A stretch of DNA of 64,000 bases from Otis tarda (Eukaryota; Chordata; Aves; Otidiformes; Otididae). Below the pieces are notes generated by a model. The model worked only from the letters and a program-made list of their open reading frames with translations, searched no databases and was not told where the DNA came from. Of the stretch, positions 60,586 through 64,000 are shown piece after piece (positions within the stretch are counted from its first letter, which is position 1; every line of letters begins with the position of its first letter). The stretch spans positions 215,040,553 to 215,104,552 of the forward strand of contig CM048552.1 of assembly GCA_026413225.1 (NCBI GenBank), in the 5' to 3' direction. The translations under genes were made by a program, and so were the position numbers.

Positions 60586-63500
60586 GATGGATGCCAAATG
60601 AGTATCCCCTGTGCTGCAGCTGACAGACACTGGACAAGCATCTCCCACGGTGCAGTGATAACTTGCCCAGTCCCCTCTCACCCTCCCAGTCAGTCGTTCT
60701 TGCTGGTTACACTCATTATGCTGGCAATGGGGCACATGCTAGAGCACGATTTGGCTCGTAGGTTTGGCGCACAGATACCACTGGGTGATGTTTCTTTGCT
60801 AATTGAGTCAGGTTAAGCCCTGTGGCACAGCTCACAGCGTCCTCCAGAAACACGACTGGTTTAAGCAGTGAACTCACTAATTCATTATCGCCAGTCTTCC
60901 TCCGGAGGGAGAGCAGAGGTGATGTCCTCCTGCGAGGTAACTCAGTCAGCCCTGCTCAGACATGTGGCTGGCCATTGCCTGTGCTACCTTAAAAGGATTT
61001 TCTGGGAGGTGACAAGGTCATTATTATGGGAACGGGGCTGCTCCTGGGCACATAAGCTCTTCCCTGACATCAAAAACCCTCCGTGTCCAAAACACATCAA
61101 TTTCTTCTAAATAGATTGATTCCTCTCACCAAAGAGGCAGCCTGTCCTACAGCCTGCCGTGCTGACGGGGCTGCAGCGTCACGGCTGGAGCAACACACTT
61201 GTTCAGAGGGATGAGAGAAACAAAAGTGACTTACACCAAAGAATCTGACCCATTTGGAAGCTCAGCAGGAATCGCCATGCAGGGTCGGTCGCTTGAAATT
61301 TTCAATCATCCTGCTGCATCGGATGTCCGTCCGCCCGAGCCGCCTCCCTCACACCGGGCTGATATCTGATGCTTTAGATAAACATGTGGGAAACCAAATT
61401 AATTATGTGCAGGCACGAAAAACATCTATTCTATTCTGCCCCTCTCCATTTTCTGCCTGTCTGCAAGGCTGGGTTTGCACGCTGCTAGCAGCGTGGGATG
61501 CATCTCTGCGGTGGCAGAGGAAGCACCGGTTCCCGACGGCTCTTTTTCCAGGGGATGCTCAGCACCAAACCCACCTCTGGCATCTCCCTCTTCCCTAAAA
61601 CAGCTCAGATGTTTGCTGCTGCAGCATTTTTCACTCCCAGCCCTTCGCCGAGCAGCGCTGGGCGCAGCTCCCGCTCCTGTCTAACCCAGATAAGTCACTT
61701 CATGAGCTTTTTTTTTAAAGTGCATGACGAAACAACACAGTGTTCAGGGGAGTTTAGCTTTCTGAGCCTCTGTGCAGAGCACCATCTCCCTTCCCTGGTG
61801 TCCGGTACCGCGGTGGCCTGCACGTGTGATGGCCACCGCGCTGCCAAATTGGCACCGAGAGCTGCCAGATGAATTAGCGGAGGAGCCCTCAGCAGGCAGA
61901 GTCAGGATTTGGGGGCTACGCTGGACCCCCTCTACATGAGATCTGGCACTCAGGGGTAAGACACGGCCCTGGCTCCCTTTGCACTGCGGCTGTTCCAGCC
62001 ACACAGGTCTGTCTGTCTGTCTGTCTCCCCTTTTTCCGCTCCTTATTTTTCATTTTCCTTCCCCTGTTCTCATCCAGGTGAGGGGAAAGGGAGGCGATAA
62101 GCTATAACAATGTTATCAAAAGTCTGGTGCTAAAACTAACTGGTGGGACTGGGCAATTGTGGGGCAGTGCAGTTCAGCCTGACTGCCTATGGGTACCTAA
62201 AACCCTGCATTATTTGGTAAGAAAAAGCAGCATTTCTTAATAAAGATCAAGGCATCATTATTTTTACCGACAATCAGGAAATCCCAGACACCCGGGATCT
62301 CAGCTACTCCCCCTGCAGAAAGTTTTTGGTACAAATTTACACAGCTTACCCTGTACTTTGGGATTAAGGGGATAAATTGGGGCGAAAAGCCTGATCCGTG
62401 CTCCTTTTCTTGTCCTCTCACCAGAGGCAACGGGCCCATCACGTCTCTCCTCCGCAGATGGATGCGGCCGGTGGAAAACTGCTCAGCAGAGCACGCGCGT
62501 GGGCTATTAATACCTACAGGGGAGGATTAAAAATAACCGGGTCTGCGTTCGGTTTCTGGTTTGTAAAGGACAGGATTGATATACGAGGGGACCGACGACC
62601 AAAGCCAAGCCTAAGCGAGCGGGAGGTGCCAAAAAGGCGAAACAGCAGCCCTGGATTGAGCCCGTGCCCCGAGCCAAGGGCGGACACGGAGAGCTGGATC
62701 GGTGCTGGGGACAGGGATGCTCACCGCCGGTTTCTCGCACCTACGCCTGGCACACTAACCCACTGCGCTACTCAGCCTCTGTAAATACCGTCGCCTCGGC
62801 GTGATTAAGCCTGAGATTAAGTGCTTAGTCACCAGAGCCTATAAAATGTTTTTTGTCAGCTAGGACCCCAAGATTGGGGTGGGAAGAGGTGATGAGCCCG
62901 AGTTCCTCTGCTTGTTGGCTCGGGGCTGCTGCCTCGGACACGCGCCCGCAGGCAGAATCGGACTCGCGGCGCGTTTGTGGCTCCAAGCTGCCCGCTACCA
63001 AAGATCTCGCCGGCTGCGTTTGCCGGTTGCGGCGCGGCCCGTGAACCGGAGAGCTGAGACTGCAGCAGCGGCGAGGAGAGATGCTGCCTGCCCTCTCTTT
63101 GGGCTGAGAGCGGAGGTTTTTCCAGCGGCTCTGAGCTGAGCGTTACATGCTGCTTGCAAAGCGTGGGTGTTTAGGATGCTCCGCTCCTGAGGAAGGCAAG
63201 GAGTGTGTTGTGAGTTCCGGAGGGCGCAGGATGAGGCCTTCCCAGGCCTGACACCGTGAAGCGCCAAGCCAAGGGCAGCTCAAGAACTGGAAAGCCGTTT
63301 CCTAACCTCAGCGGTCCCTGCCGCGTCCTTCCCACCTGCCAGCCCGCTCCCTTTCTTCGTGCTCTGCCTGCGCTTCTTCAGGACAAAGCACTTCGGCTGC
63401 TTTGACCCCAGATCGGATTAAAAACGGCAGTTAGGCCCAAAAATGCACCCGTCCCTCCCCGTGCGGCGTGCAATCAACTGGCGGGGATGTCAATGCTGCC

Positions 63501-64000
63501 TGCGTTTAGAGTTGCGCTGCCTTTCTGGCAGTGCCCTCCCCTGAGAGAGGGAAAGGAAAGGACGGAGTTGCTGCTATTACCAGGAGGCACAAGAGAACTG
63601 GGCGCGCAGGATACACAAATAACAACCCAAAAAGATGCGCCGCAGAGCGACAGTGCCTGCGGGGAGGCTCCGCAGCGAGCTGCAGGGACGCTCCTGTGTG
63701 CCCCCCGCTCCATGCAGAAACCGGGGGCAGAAAACCAACCTGGAATACCGTGGGAGCCCTGGGCAGTTCGCAGGCGATCTGGAATAAACCGTGTGCGGTA
63801 AAATTGCCATGGAAACACTGTACCGGCCGCGCTCAGCCCCGAGGCTCTGCGGCGCAGGGCTGCGCAGAGCTGTACCGTCGACAGAGCTAACCCGGTTTGT
63901 TGCGGGTGAGGATTCAGTCTGCGGCACCGGATCGCCGAGGATGCTAACGTGACCGTACAGACGGGTTGTATTTCTGGTATTCGGTGACATCGCGGTGCGC
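60586..64000. other. Right-edge intergenic DNA
   Basis: No gene was recognised. The AT-richer parts at 62080-62300 and 62500-62560 contain words such as AAAGATCAAGG (TCF/LEF-like) and TTAAAAATAAC (MEF2-like), and could be regulatory. CCTATAAAATG at about 62840 is TATA-like without a visible gene. PGM2L1, expected next to KCNE3 on this strand, is not detected. Confidence 0.4.
62007..62026. repeat. (GTCT)n microsatellite
   Basis: About five consecutive GTCT units on the + strand. Confidence 0.9.

Overview
This window is vertebrate nuclear DNA, almost certainly from a bird. It has spliced genes with GT-AG introns, many CR1 LINE fragments whose 3' ends carry the imperfect ATTCTATGA-type repeats, very GC-rich minisatellites, and the gene order POLD3 - LIPT2 - KCNE3. 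That order matches human 11q13.4 read in the opposite direction. The species cannot be named from the sequence alone.

Layout. 1-8180 is GC-rich DNA to the left of POLD3 with no gene I can identify. It holds an old CR1 tail, a possible LINE reverse-transcriptase scrap, a cluster of poly(A) signals on the + strand, a minisatellite (array A, 2948-4040) and one unassigned exon-like segment. 8180-36956 is POLD3 on the - strand. All 12 coding exons could be joined with consistent phases into an intact frame of 462 codons plus stop. 36860-38200 is the POLD3 CpG-rich promoter with an 81-82 bp minisatellite just upstream (array B). 38300-48400 is intergenic and holds a dense CR1 cluster at 39.9-45.9 kb. 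48480-51330 is a 2.85 kb C-rich minisatellite (array C) running into the first exon of LIPT2 (51411-53717, + strand, two exons, 237 aa). The LIPT2 intron is mostly another minisatellite (array D). KCNE3 follows on the + strand with a single coding exon (55957-56280, 107 aa). 57-64 kb is intergenic with a fifth, CR1-interrupted minisatellite (array E), two more CR1 copies and some enhancer-like motif clusters. PGM2L1, expected next in human synteny, is not visible and probably lies beyond the right edge.

The three genes do not form a pathway. POLD3 is an accessory subunit of DNA polymerase delta (and zeta). LIPT2 is the mitochondrial octanoyltransferase that starts protein lipoylation. KCNE3 is a single-pass beta subunit of KCNQ-type potassium channels. 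POLD3 and LIPT2 are divergent across about 14.5 kb.

The most unusual feature is the set of five minisatellites built on TGTCCCC-like words. Two of them sit directly upstream of promoters, one fills an intron, and a related C-rich stretch appears to have entered the LIPT2 coding exon. I found no convincing new multi-gene system. Very long open frames over these arrays follow from their stop-poor composition.
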